From contig CAVYZK010000004.1 of the NCBI GenBank assembly GCA_963772935.1, positions 496,001 to 560,000 on the forward strand: DNA of 64,000 nucleotides, in the 5' to 3' direction. Shown piece after piece: positions 45,458-53,673 of this stretch. The notes below the pieces were generated by a model. That model was not told the DNA's origin. It searched no databases and saw only the letters and a list, made by a program, of their open reading frames with translations. The DNA comes from JANNNF01 sp963772935. Lineage in GTDB: Bacteria > Pseudomonadota > Alphaproteobacteria > Rhodobacterales > Rhodobacteraceae. Numbering within the stretch: position 1 is the stretch's first letter; every line of letters starts with the position of its first letter. The position numbers and the translations under genes are program-made.

Positions 45458-46420
45458 TCAGACCAACGCCGCTGCGGCAAGAAACAGCGCAGCGATCAGC
45501 CCTGCATCGCGGTTGGCGCGGAACGTCGCAAGGCAGGATGCGGGGTCGTCAACCTGCAACCGCCGCAACTGCCCGGTCATATGCCAGCCAAAGCCCACAA
45601 CCGCCAATACCCCCAAGGCCAGCACCGAAAACCGCCCCTGTGGCAACAGCGCCGACAGCACCGCTGCCGCCATCAACAACGTGGCCGCCACCTGAAACCC
45701 CATCAACCATTCGCGGGTGTTGTTGCCAAACAGCCGCGCAGTGGATTTGACGCCGATCAGCGCATCATCCTCGCGGTCCTGCAACGCATAGATGGTGTCG
45801 TAAAACAGCGTCCAGGCAATCCCCGCCGCGTACAGCAGCCCCGCCGCCACCGGCACCGTGCCCGCATGCGCCGCCCACATCAGCAGCGCCCCCCAGTTGA
45901 ACGCGAGCCCCAGAAACACCTGCGGCCACCAGGTAAACCGCTTGGCGAACGGATAAACCGCCACCAATGCCAGCGACAACACCCCCAACCCCACCGCCAG
46001 CCAGTTATAGCTGAACAAGATCCCCGCCGCCGCCAGTGCCTGCACCACCATCCAGATCAGCGCCTGTCGCACAGTCACTTGCCCTGACGGAATCGGCCTG
46101 CTGCGCGTGCGCGTCACCGCCGCATCAATATGGCGGTCGGTGATATCGTTCCACGTACACCCCGCCCCCCGCATCAGAAACGCCCCCGCCGCGCAGGACA
46201 GAACCAGCCAGATATCCCACAGCCGCGCGCCATCCACCGCCGCCGCCAAAGCCACCGCCCACAGACACGGGATCAGCAACAACCACGTCCCGATGGGCCG
46301 GTCCGCCCGGCTCAGCCGAAGGTAAGGGCGCAGCGCAGGCGGCGCATACACATCCACCCAATTGCCACGCGGCGCATCAGCGACGGTCACATCCTCTGGC
46401 ATTCCGGGTGGTTTGTTCAT
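45458..46420 (-). CDS. ubiA: 4-hydroxybenzoate polyprenyltransferase
   Basis: Attaches the isoprenoid tail to 4-hydroxybenzoate in ubiquinone synthesis, in the inner membrane. 320 residues with about eight helices and the two Asp-rich prenyl diphosphate motifs: GCTWNDITDRHID near residue 90 and YDTIYALQDREDD near 210. The open frame extends far upstream only because it lacks stops; the ATG at 46420 is the family start. Divergent from rsmE with a 12-bp gap. Confidence 0.95.
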   Translation of the reverse strand: MNKPPGMPEDVTVADAPRGNWVDVYAPPALRPYLRLSRADRPIGTWLLLIPCLWAVALAAAVDGARLWDIWLVLSCAAGAFLMRGAGCTWNDITDRHIDAAVTRTRSRPIPSGQVTVRQALIWMVVQALAAAGILFSYNWLAVGLGVLSLALVAVYPFAKRFTWWPQVFLGLAFNWGALLMWAAHAGTVPVAAGLLYAAGIAWTLFYDTIYALQDREDDALIGVKSTARLFGNNTREWLMGFQVAATLLMAAAVLSALLPQGRFSVLALGVLAVVGFGWHMTGQLRRLQVDDPASCLATFRANRDAGLIAALFLAAAALV

Positions 46421-46432
46421 AGGTTCACCCTC

Positions 46433-47155
46433 ATGGCTGACGCGAAGATCCGTTTGTATGTAGATCAGGCACTGGCCCCGGGGCAAGCCGTGGGGGTCAA
46501 TCCTGATCAGGCGCATTACCTGTTCGGGGTGATGCGGCTGACCCCCGGCGCGCAGGTGCTGCTGTTCAACGGGCGCGACGGCGAATGGCTGGCGTCGGTC
46601 GTGCAGGCCGGAAAACGCGGCGGCATCCTGCAGTGTGAGGCGCAGACAAAACCCCTCCACCCCGCCCCCGACCTGTGGCTGCTGTTCGCGCCGATCAAAA
46701 AGGCCCGCACCGATTTCATCGTCGAAAAGGCCGTCGAACTCGGCGTCTCCCGCATCCTGCCCGTGCAAACCCGCCACACCAACGCCGACCGCATCCGGCA
46801 AGACCGCCTGCAAGCCCACGCGGTCGAGGCCGCCGAGCAATGCGGCGCCACCATGGTGCCAGAGGTGGCCGACCTCGCCCAACTCGACCGCACCCTGACC
46901 GCGTGGGACGCCACCCGCACCCTCTACTGGTGCGACGAATCGCTGATTGGCGCTGCCACCGCCTTTGCCGGCCCCCCCGGCCCCTCCGCCATCCTGATCG
47001 GCCCCGAAGGCGGTTTTGCCGACACCGAAAAATCCCGCCTCCGCGCCATGCCTTGCGTGCAACCCATCAGCCTCGGCCCCCGCATCCTGCGCGCCGACAC
47101 CGCCGTGGTCGCCGCCATCACCCTGTGGCAAGCGGGGATGGGCGATTGGCGATAG
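46433..47155 (+). CDS. rsmE: 16S rRNA (uracil1498-N3)-methyltransferase RsmE
   Basis: SPOUT methyltransferase of 240 residues. N-terminal PUA-like part (AHYLFGVMRLTPGAQVLLFNGRDGEW in pieces), then KKARTDFIVEKAVELGVSRI, EAAEQCGATMVPEV, the SAM-binding ILIGPEGGF and the terminal LGPRILRADTAVVAAITLWQ, all diagnostic. The next gene starts within its last codons. Confidence 0.95.
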   Translation: MADAKIRLYVDQALAPGQAVGVNPDQAHYLFGVMRLTPGAQVLLFNGRDGEWLASVVQAGKRGGILQCEAQTKPLHPAPDLWLLFAPIKKARTDFIVEKAVELGVSRILPVQTRHTNADRIRQDRLQAHAVEAAEQCGATMVPEVADLAQLDRTLTAWDATRTLYWCDESLIGAATAFAGPPGPSAILIGPEGGFADTEKSRLRAMPCVQPISLGPRILRADTAVVAAITLWQAGMGDWR

Positions 47156-47700
47156 CAACCATCCGCCCCGAGGTCGCAGCCTTCGCCCACCGCTGGCGCG
47201 AGATGGCGCTGGCCATCGCCGTCGCAGCCTTCGGCCTGTGGCTCATATGGCTGGGCGGCTACCTGCTGGTGCCCATGGGGGCTGTGGTCATCGCCATGGC
47301 CGCAGGCTGGGCCTTGCTGGCCCTGCGTCGGGTGCGCTTTGCCAGTACCGGCGACGCGCCGGGGCTGGTTGAGGTGGACGAAGGCCAGATCGCCTATTTC
47401 GGCCCGCAAACCGGCGGCGCGGTCGGCCTGCCCGACCTTGTGGAACTGCGGCTGGTCACCATGCGCGGGCGCAGGCTCTGGCGGCTGAAACAGGCCGACG
47501 GTCAGGCCCTGCTGATCCCGATCGAGGCCGCAGGCACCGACCGCCTGTTCGACGCTTTCGCCAGCCTGCCCGGCATGGACACCGCCGCTCTGGTCGCCGC
47601 CCTGACCTCTGCCCCCGCGCAAGGCGGCACCACTCTGACCCTCGCGTCCGAGGCCGTTCTGGTCTGGCAGCGCCGGGGCGCGGGGTTGATGCGGCGCTAG
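47146..47700 (+). CDS. Hypothetical membrane protein
   Basis: About 184 residues, with two adjacent membrane helices near the N-terminus (MALAIAVAAFGLWLIWLGGY, LVPMGAVVIAMAAGWALLAL) and a soluble PH-like domain after them (GLVEVDEGQIAYFGPQTGGA). The TTG at 47146 overlaps the rsmE stop by ten bases and has GGGGATGGG upstream; an ATG at 47203 is the alternative. The same type of protein is common next to rsmE in Rhodobacteraceae, as far as I recall. Confidence 0.7.
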   Translation: MAIATIRPEVAAFAHRWREMALAIAVAAFGLWLIWLGGYLLVPMGAVVIAMAAGWALLALRRVRFASTGDAPGLVEVDEGQIAYFGPQTGGAVGLPDLVELRLVTMRGRRLWRLKQADGQALLIPIEAAGTDRLFDAFASLPGMDTAALVAALTSAPAQGGTTLTLASEAVLVWQRRGAGLMRR

Positions 47701-47817
47701 TCTTGCAAAGAAGTATCGCACGCGACCCTTCCCGGCCCCGACTCGGCCTTGACTTGGGGCCGCTGGCAGGACAGGTCTTGGCGCCTGAATATCGCCAGCA
47801 AACGGAGCCTGCGTCCC

Positions 47818-49164
47818 ATGTCCATTCCTCAGTCCGGTGGTGGCGTTATTGAACGGTTCGAGCAACTGGCCGAACTGATGGAGTCCGGGTCCAAGCCGAA
47901 ATCCGAATGGACCATGGGCACCGAGCATGAAAAATTCGGCTGGCTGACAGATACCCGCCAGCCGCTGCCCTATGCAGGCGACCGTTCCATTTCCGCCCTT
48001 TTCAAGGGGTTAGAGGCCAGATACGGCTGGACCCCGGTGCGCGAGGGCGGCAACACCATCGGCCTGACCCGCAAGGGCGCCAACATCAGCTTGGAGCCCG
48101 GCGGGCAGTTTGAACTTTCGGGCGCGATGATGCCCGACATGCACGCCACGGCGGCAGAGCTGCAAAACCATCTGGATGAGGTGGCAAGCATCGCAGACCC
48201 GATGGGCGTGCGCTTCATGGGCATTGGGGCCGCCCCCGAATGGTCGGGCGCGCAGATGCCGGTGATGCCCAAAGGGCGCTACCGTCTGATGACCGATTAC
48301 ATGGGCCGCGTCGGCACCCATGGCACGCAGATGATGTACCGCACCTGCACCGTGCAGGTGAACCTCGACTATGCGTCGGAATCCGACATGGTCAAAAAAC
48401 TGCGCGTGTCGCTGGCGTTGCAGCCGGTGGCGACCGCCCTGTTCGCCTCCTCGCCCTTCTTTGATGGTCAGTTGAACGGCCACAAATCCTGGCGCTCGCG
48501 CATCTGGCGCGGCTTGGACGACAGTCGCACCGGCATGCTGCCCTTCGCGTTTGAAGGCGATTTCGGCTTTCAGGCCTATGTCGATTGGGTGTTGGATGTG
48601 CCGATGTATTTCGTCTACCGCGACGGCAAATACATCAACGCTTTGGGTCAGTCTTTCCGCGATTTCCTGAAGGGCGAATTGCCCGCCTTGCCCGGCGAAT
48701 ACCCCACCCTGTCGGATTGGGCCGACCATATGACCACCGTATTCCCCGAAGCGCGGGTCAAGAAATACATCGAAATGCGCGGTGCCGATTGCGGCGACCA
48801 ACGCCACATCAACGCGCTGCCCGCGTTCTGGGTGGGCCTGATGTACGACCAGTCGGCACTGGATGCCGCATGGGATCTGGTCAAGGGGCTGGACGCCGAG
48901 ACCCGCGAAGGCCTGCGCGTGGCCGCGTCGGTTGACGGGCTGCAGGGGCAGGCGGGGGGCGTCAAGATCCTCGATCTCGCCCGCGCGGCGGTCGATCTGT
49001 CACTCGCAGGCCTTGCCGCACGCGGCCTTGGCGAAGAAGTCTACCTCGCCCCCGTGCAGGAAAACGTCGCCGCAGCAGCCACCCAAGCCGACCGCTGGCT
49101 GGCGCTGTATCACGGCGCATGGGGCGGCGACCTGACGCCGATTTATGACGCGTCGAGTTTGTAG
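47818..49164 (+). CDS. gshA: Glutamate-cysteine ligase, plant/proteobacterial type
   Basis: First step of glutathione synthesis: ATP-dependent joining of glutamate and cysteine. 448 residues, in the GCS2-like family of alphaproteobacteria and plants: MGTEHEKFGWL, ANISLEPGGQFELSG, MPKGRYRLMTDYMGRVGTHG in pieces, TVQVNLDYASESDMVKKLRV, and RGADCGDQRHINALPAFWVG. The ATG at 47818 fits the family start. Confidence 0.95.
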   Translation: MSIPQSGGGVIERFEQLAELMESGSKPKSEWTMGTEHEKFGWLTDTRQPLPYAGDRSISALFKGLEARYGWTPVREGGNTIGLTRKGANISLEPGGQFELSGAMMPDMHATAAELQNHLDEVASIADPMGVRFMGIGAAPEWSGAQMPVMPKGRYRLMTDYMGRVGTHGTQMMYRTCTVQVNLDYASESDMVKKLRVSLALQPVATALFASSPFFDGQLNGHKSWRSRIWRGLDDSRTGMLPFAFEGDFGFQAYVDWVLDVPMYFVYRDGKYINALGQSFRDFLKGELPALPGEYPTLSDWADHMTTVFPEARVKKYIEMRGADCGDQRHINALPAFWVGLMYDQSALDAAWDLVKGLDAETREGLRVAASVDGLQGQAGGVKILDLARAAVDLSLAGLAARGLGEEVYLAPVQENVAAAATQADRWLALYHGAWGGDLTPIYDASSL

Positions 49165-49220
49165 GGCTATCTCGGACCGAGGTACCGCCTTTCGTGGATT
49201 GGAGAACTGACCTCCTTCTT

Positions 49221-49377
49221 TTGCCCGGAATCAAGCGCGTAGCGCGCCGGGCAATGCCCGACCGCCCCCTCGGGCGGGCATTTTGCAACCTAACCAGCAG
49301 AAATTCCGTTGGATGGGTTGAACCATAAAGCGCGTAGAACTGGCGTTGCCTGCCCACCCGGCGGTCGGGCATCGCCC
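49221..49377. repeat. Palindromic intergenic element after gshA
   Basis: Nested inverted repeats: TTGCCCGG/CCGGGCAA (49221-49228, 49247-49254), CCGCCC/GGGCGG followed by CATTTT (a possible gshA terminator, 49261-49284), and an outer 13-bp perfect pair ATGCCCGACCGCC (49254-49266) with GGCGGTCGGGCAT (49360-49372) that extends to about 17 of 18 matches. The minus strand of this element has an open frame beginning MPDRRVGRQRQFYALYGSTH that I suspect is part of a dispersed family and not a gene. Confidence 0.65.
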
Positions 49378-49408
49378 TATCGTTGCACTAGTTTAAAGGC
49401 CTAGTCGA

Positions 49409-49642
49409 TTGACACTCGATCATCTCGCACTTTTGCTGAGTTTTGTGCCAGTCACGCTGTTATTTGCGTCAGATATATTGAACTTCAGGTATCGTGTTTT
49501 AACCGGCGCGGCGTATTTGACCACTCTGTTGCCAACTGCCTTGTACTGGTGGATCGACGATAGGTTTTATGCAGAATTTCTGGCGTTTTCACTGGTTTTT
49601 GTCGGATTTGTGCATCTGCATGCGACGATCCTAACGGGATAG
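49409..49642 (+). CDS. Small hydrophobic protein of unknown function
   Basis: 77 residues from a TTG start with AAAGG upstream. Three hydrophobic segments (LALLLSFVPVTLLFASDIL, VLTGAAYLTTLLPTALYWWI, LAFSLVFVGFVHLHATILTG). Base composition is clearly lower in GC than the flanking genes. I recognise no family; it could be a captured gene or the end of a decayed one. Confidence 0.45.
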   Translation: MTLDHLALLLSFVPVTLLFASDILNFRYRVLTGAAYLTTLLPTALYWWIDDRFYAEFLAFSLVFVGFVHLHATILTG

Positions 49643-49810
49643 AGCCGAATAGGATGGCCCATGTATTTCACGGACCAAATTGCTCCCCCTCCTCGGCGGC
49701 TTGCGTCAGCAACCAACTCAAGATCGTTTCGGGCACGTTGATTAATCTGAACAAAATGACATCAGATTAAAATTCCGTTAAAACCTATTCATAACCATCT
49801 GATAATAAAC
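49643..49810. other. AT-rich non-coding stretch
   Basis: Low-GC intergenic DNA with one 7-bp inverted repeat ATCAGAT/ATCTGAT (49761-49767 and 49797-49803). Nothing else recognised. Confidence 0.35.
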
Positions 49811-49836
49811 AAAACAATCCCGTCCCCTCAAGGGAC
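49811..49836 (-). terminator. Probable plsY terminator
   Basis: On the minus strand, GTCCC-TTGAG-GGGAC is followed by GGGATTGTTTTGTTTATT, just past the plsY stop codon. Confidence 0.6.
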
Positions 49837-49841
49837 ACCCC

Positions 49842-50450
49842 CTATTTCTTCTTCCCAATCCTAGGCTCCGTCCCGGCCTTGATGCGGCCCAGATTCTCCG
49901 CATGGCGCAGGTAGACCAGCAGCGTCAGGATCACCACCAGCACGATCATCCGCCCCTCACCAAACACCACCAGCCACAGCGAAGACAACGCCGCCGCCAC
50001 CAAGGCCGACAGCGAAGATATCCGGCTGATCGCCGCCACCACCAACCACGTCGCGCAGGTCGCCAGCCCCACCGGCCATGCCAGCGCCAGCAGGATGCCA
50101 AGGAACGTCGCCACCCCCTTGCCGCCCTTGAAGTTCAGCCAGACCGGAAACAGATGCCCCAGAAACGAGGCCAACCCCGCCAGTTGCGCCGCATCCTCCC
50201 CGGCAAAATACCGGGCCACCAGCACCGCAATCCCCCCCTTGCCCGCATCAAGGATCAACGTCGCCAAAGCCGCAGGCTTGTTCCCCGTCCGCAAAACATT
50301 GGTCGCGCCAATGTTGCCCGACCCGATCTTGCGCAGATCGCCCAACCCCATCGCCCGGGTGATCACGATGCCAAACGGAACCGACCCCAGCAGATAGGCC
50401 AGCACAGCCACCAAAATCAGCGTGTCGTAACCAGAGGTGATGTCAGGCAT
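49842..50450 (-). CDS. plsY: Acyl-phosphate:glycerol-3-phosphate acyltransferase
   Basis: First acylation of glycerol-3-phosphate in phospholipid synthesis. About 202 residues with five helices and the three PlsY motifs: GSGNIGATNVLRTGNK (about residue 40), SFLGHLFPVWLNFKGGKGVAT (about 105) and AENLGRIKAGTEPR near the C-terminus. It starts 2 bp after the corrected stop of the dihydroorotase-like gene. Confidence 0.95.
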   Translation of the reverse strand: MPDITSGYDTLILVAVLAYLLGSVPFGIVITRAMGLGDLRKIGSGNIGATNVLRTGNKPAALATLILDAGKGGIAVLVARYFAGEDAAQLAGLASFLGHLFPVWLNFKGGKGVATFLGILLALAWPVGLATCATWLVVAAISRISSLSALVAAALSSLWLVVFGEGRMIVLVVILTLLVYLRHAENLGRIKAGTEPRIGKKK

Positions 50451-50452
50451 GA

Positions 50453-51729
50453 TCATCCTTTGAACGGAAAGACTTGGGCACCGGCCACGAAGGTTGCCAG
50501 CACCTTACCCTCCATCCGCTGCCCGTCAAACGGGGTATTCTTGGATTTCGACAGCAAGGCAAAGCGGTCCAGCAAGAACGGCGCGTCGGGGTCGAACAGC
50601 ACCAGATCACCCGGTGCCCCCTCGGCCATGCCGCCCCTGCGGCAGCCCCAGCAGACCGGGCCGGGTTGAACGACAGCGCGCGGAACAGGGTCGGCAGGTC
50701 CATCGCCCCCGCATGATACAGCCGCATCGCGGCAGGCAGCAGGGTTTGCAGGGCGACGGCCCCGGGGGCGGCATCTTCAAACGGCAGGCGCTTGGATTCC
50801 TCGTCTGCGGGCGTGTGGAACGAGGATATCACGTCGATCAGCCCATCGGCTACGGCTTGCACAACGGCCAGCCGATCCTCCTCAGACCGCAGGGGCGGGG
50901 TGAACTTGAAGAAGGTGCGGTAATCGCCCACGTCCAGTTCGTTCAGCGTCAGGTGATGGATCGAGGTGCCAGCCGTGACCGCCAGCCCGTTGGCCTTGGC
51001 GCGGGCAAGGGCGGGCAGGGCGCGGGCGGTGGTGATCTGGTCGGCGTGATAGCGGGCACCCGTCATTTCCACCAAGGCGATGTCGCGGTCCAGCCCCATC
51101 CGTTCGGCAATCGGGGCCACGGCGGGCAGGCCGCGCAGCGACGCAAACTTGCCGCTGGTGGCCGCCGCCCCCGCCGACAGCCCCGGTTCCTGCGGATGGC
51201 CGATCACCAGCGCGCCAAGGCTGCGGGCATAGGTCAGCGCGCGGGACAGCGCCTTGGTATCGGTCGCCACATGGAAGGCGTCGGTAAAGGCGATCGCGCC
51301 TGCATCCAGCAGAAAGCCGATCTCGGTCATCTCGCGCCCCTCCCGTCCCTTGGTCAGGGCGGCCATGTGGCGGATGCGGACCGGGCTTTCAGCGGCGCGG
51401 CGAGTCACAAACTCCAGCACTTCGGGCGTATCAATCGCGGGGGTGGTGTCAGGACGGGCGATGATCGTGGTGACCCCGCCTGCCGCCGCAGCAAGCCCGG
51501 CCGAGCGAAAGGATTCGCGGTGCCTCTCACCCGGCTCACCGATTTTTACACCGATATCAACGATGCCGGGGGCAAGGCAAAAGCCGCCGCAGTCGATCAC
51601 TTGCGCCCCTTTGGGCGCGTGGGCCGCCCCAATGGCGGCGATGATGCCGCCGTCCAGCACCAGATTGCCGATGGATTCAGTCCCAGCCTCGGGGTCGATC
51701 AGGCGGGCGTTTTGCAGGAAGATCGTCAT
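50453..51729 (-). pseudogene. pyrC: Dihydroorotase-like protein (PyrX/PyrC' type) with two extra bases
   Basis: Amidohydrolase fold of about 424 residues after correction. Extra bases lie at 50655 and 50629; removing both gives NPARLLGLPQGRLAEGAPGD and LVLFDPDAPFLLDRFALLSK, and a stop at 50453. The usual metal-binding D-x-HxH near residue 60 reads DIGVKIGEPG, so both His ligands are missing, and the DHxPH motif reads SSFHTPAD. Such non-catalytic homologues (PyrC' of Pseudomonas) are structural partners of aspartate carbamoyltransferase. pyrB lies 2 kb upstream on the same strand, which fits that role. Confidence 0.85.
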
Positions 51730-51817
51730 GCGGGCCTCTGGATTGCGGCATATCTGCGGGCTGGACAAGGAAAGACGGTTCGGGGGGCTTAGACGGTTTG
51801 GGGGGCCGATTGCCAGC

Positions 51818-52312
51818 CTAAACTGTGCCCGCTTGAATCTGGCGCATCAGGGCCATCACATGCAGCCCGTCCGTCAGATTGGCAAATTTGCCAGACCCCG
51901 CCGGATCGGTGAATGTCAGGGTCAGGGGATCACCGCCATCCGATGCAAGCAGGGTGGCGGCGGTGATCGGGCAATCCGTGATCGTTCGCCCCGTAATCGG
52001 GCGCGCCACCACGGTAATCGCCCGTTGGTTGGTCAGCGCGTACCAGGTGCGCCGTTGCCACCAGGCGGCCAGCAGCGTGTCGTCCAGCACGCCGCGCAGG
52101 ACCAGTGCCAACACCCCCAACCCCACCAACCGCATCAGAAGGGGCACGTCGGTGGCCACAAACACCACCAGCAGCGCGAAGACCGCGATGAACACGACCA
52201 TGAACAGGGTGCGCAGATGGCCGGGCTTGAACGGCAGCGCGGGGTCCGGGCGCCCCTGCCACAGCAGGGACTCGCCGGGGGCCAGCAGATCGGGCCAGTT
52301 GGGCGGCGTCAT
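51818..52312 (-). CDS. Membrane protein with bacterial PH-like domain
   Basis: About 164 residues: LLAPGESLLWQGRPDPALPF, two membrane helices (LFMVVFIAVFALLVVFVATD, LVGLGVLALVLRGVLDDTLL), then WYALTNQRAITV, the pattern of bPH2/YdbS-like proteins. The ATG at 52312 overlaps the upstream stop (ATGA). Function unknown. Confidence 0.75.
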   Translation of the reverse strand: MTPPNWPDLLAPGESLLWQGRPDPALPFKPGHLRTLFMVVFIAVFALLVVFVATDVPLLMRLVGLGVLALVLRGVLDDTLLAAWWQRRTWYALTNQRAITVVARPITGRTITDCPITAATLLASDGGDPLTLTFTDPAGSGKFANLTDGLHVMALMRQIQAGTV

Positions 52313-52854
52313 GCCAGCCACCAGAGGGCCAGAGCGACCAGCACAACCGCCACCGCGACAATGGGGCCAGCGGGCGCGCGGCGGGTGGGGGCAGGGGCGG
52401 GGGCGATGGTCGGCCTGATGGTGTCGGTCTGACCGGCAGGGGCGGCGGGCCAGAGGCGGGCAGGGTCTGCATCCGCCGACATATAGGTTCCGACCAGTGA
52501 CACCCCGCCGCTTGGGTGGATCGTACCGCCTGTGGCCGACAGCGCCGCCGACGGCACGATCAGCACCGTCCCTTTGATGTCGGCCAGTGCGCCCATGTTC
52601 AGTGCCGCCTCGGGCACGTCATGCCCCTCGGCCAGATAACCGCCAAGCCCCAGATCGCCCAGATCGGCGATTTGCACCACGTCGATCTGGGCGGGGTTCA
52701 GGTCGGGGTTGCCCAGCAGGTCGTGCAACCGGGCCGGAGCCTGCTGCAAAAGCTGGCGCTCGTCATGGGTCAGTTGTACGGCAAATACCCGCACCACCCC
52801 ACGCTCGCCCTGAGGGATATGCAGCGGGTCTGGATGCAGTGGGTCTGGGGTCAT
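52309..52854 (-). CDS. Hypothetical protein with C-terminal membrane anchor
   Basis: 181 residues. A soluble N-terminal domain with no recognised motif (VVRVFAVQLTHDERQLLQQA, then IADLGDLGLGGYLAEGHDVP), a Pro/Ala/Thr linker and a C-terminal hydrophobic tail (PIVAVAVVLVALALWWLA). It sits in the pyrB-pyrC interval, coupled to the PH-like gene. Function unknown. Confidence 0.7.
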   Translation of the reverse strand: MTPDPLHPDPLHIPQGERGVVRVFAVQLTHDERQLLQQAPARLHDLLGNPDLNPAQIDVVQIADLGDLGLGGYLAEGHDVPEAALNMGALADIKGTVLIVPSAALSATGGTIHPSGGVSLVGTYMSADADPARLWPAAPAGQTDTIRPTIAPAPAPTRRAPAGPIVAVAVVLVALALWWLA

Positions 52855-52971
52855 GGGGCCGCATCCTTCATCGACACTCACCAATCATGCAAAACGGCTG
52901 GTGAAGGGGAGGCTAGTAGAACTTCGGCGCAGGGCCAAGGTTCCCCTGTTGAAGAAGCGGCAGGCGGGCCG

Positions 52972-53121
52972 CTATCCCGCCGACAGGACCAGCCACAGCA
53001 CGAACAGGAACAGTGCCACAAGGACGACGGTCGCCACCATGCCGCCGATGCGGGCGTCGGACATCGGGGGCTTGGCGGCAGGAGGCGTGGCGTTGGTGGG
53101 ACCGTCAGGGGTGTCGGGCAT
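52972..53121 (-). CDS. Small single-pass membrane protein
   Basis: 49 residues from an ATG at 53121 with GGAGAG upstream: a Pro/Ala-rich N-terminus and one helix (MVATVVLVALFLFVLWLVLS). Position and orientation place it in the pyrB-pyrC unit. Function unknown. Confidence 0.6.
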   Translation of the reverse strand: MPDTPDGPTNATPPAAKPPMSDARIGGMVATVVLVALFLFVLWLVLSAG

Positions 53122-53342
53122 CGGAACTCTCCATCGCGCAGCAGGGGCAGGGCGTCTTGGCATTCCGCTTCTGTCAAGCCTGCGAAAGCCAAGCCACCAT
53201 TTCCGCCGTCCAACGGTTCGACGGCAACCAACCAGTCAAACACCCGCTTCACGACCGCGATGCGCCGCGGACCCCGCAGATCCATCGCCTCTTGCGAGGC
53301 GTGGAAGATAGACCGCGGCCTTCGATCAGGACTCGTGCCTGG
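53122..53342 (-). other. Possible remnant ORF
   Basis: An open stretch encodes RRIAVVKRVFDWLVAVEPLD and LAFAGLTEAECQDALPLL and runs without a stop into the small membrane gene in another frame. It loosely resembles the end of a LysR effector domain, but no N-terminus exists here. It may be a small gene whose stop was lost by a one-base error, or a fragment. Confidence 0.3.
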
Positions 53343-53582
53343 TCAGTGATGTGATAAGCGGTGCCTGACACGCTCCACAAGAAGTACGGGCAACTGCGCC
53401 AGCATCACTGCGCCGGACACAAGCGCCAGCCAGCCGAAAAAATAGAGCTTGTTGCCGCTTCGGAAATTGCTTGCGAAGATCGCAGCGTCGTCGCCGGCTA
53501 TGTCACACCGTAAAGCGGGTGAGGCCAAGTTGCACAATGCCGAAAAACCGGGACACTGCAAAAGAGCCGCAGTGTAAGCCAT
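53343..53582 (-). CDS. Possible small membrane protein
   Basis: An ORF of 79 codons from the ATG at 53582 with one strong helix near the C-terminus (LYFFGWLALVSGAVMLAQLP). No ribosome-binding site or family is evident. It lies directly downstream of pyrB. Confidence 0.3.
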   Translation of the reverse strand: MAYTAALLQCPGFSALCNLASPALRCDIAGDDAAIFASNFRSGNKLYFFGWLALVSGAVMLAQLPVLLVERVRHRLSHH

Positions 53583-53673
53583 TCCGAAAGCCCGCGTGTT
53601 CGGGACGACGGTTTGCCTCCCAAAGGACCGTCTCGCCCGGCAAAGGATCGCCAAGGGATGTCGTCCCATGGCG

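Noticed and set aside
46421..47158. Upstream extension of the ubiA frame across rsmE
   Set aside because: The extension has no stop by chance; rsmE is a clear gene on the other strand and the ubiA family start is at 46420.
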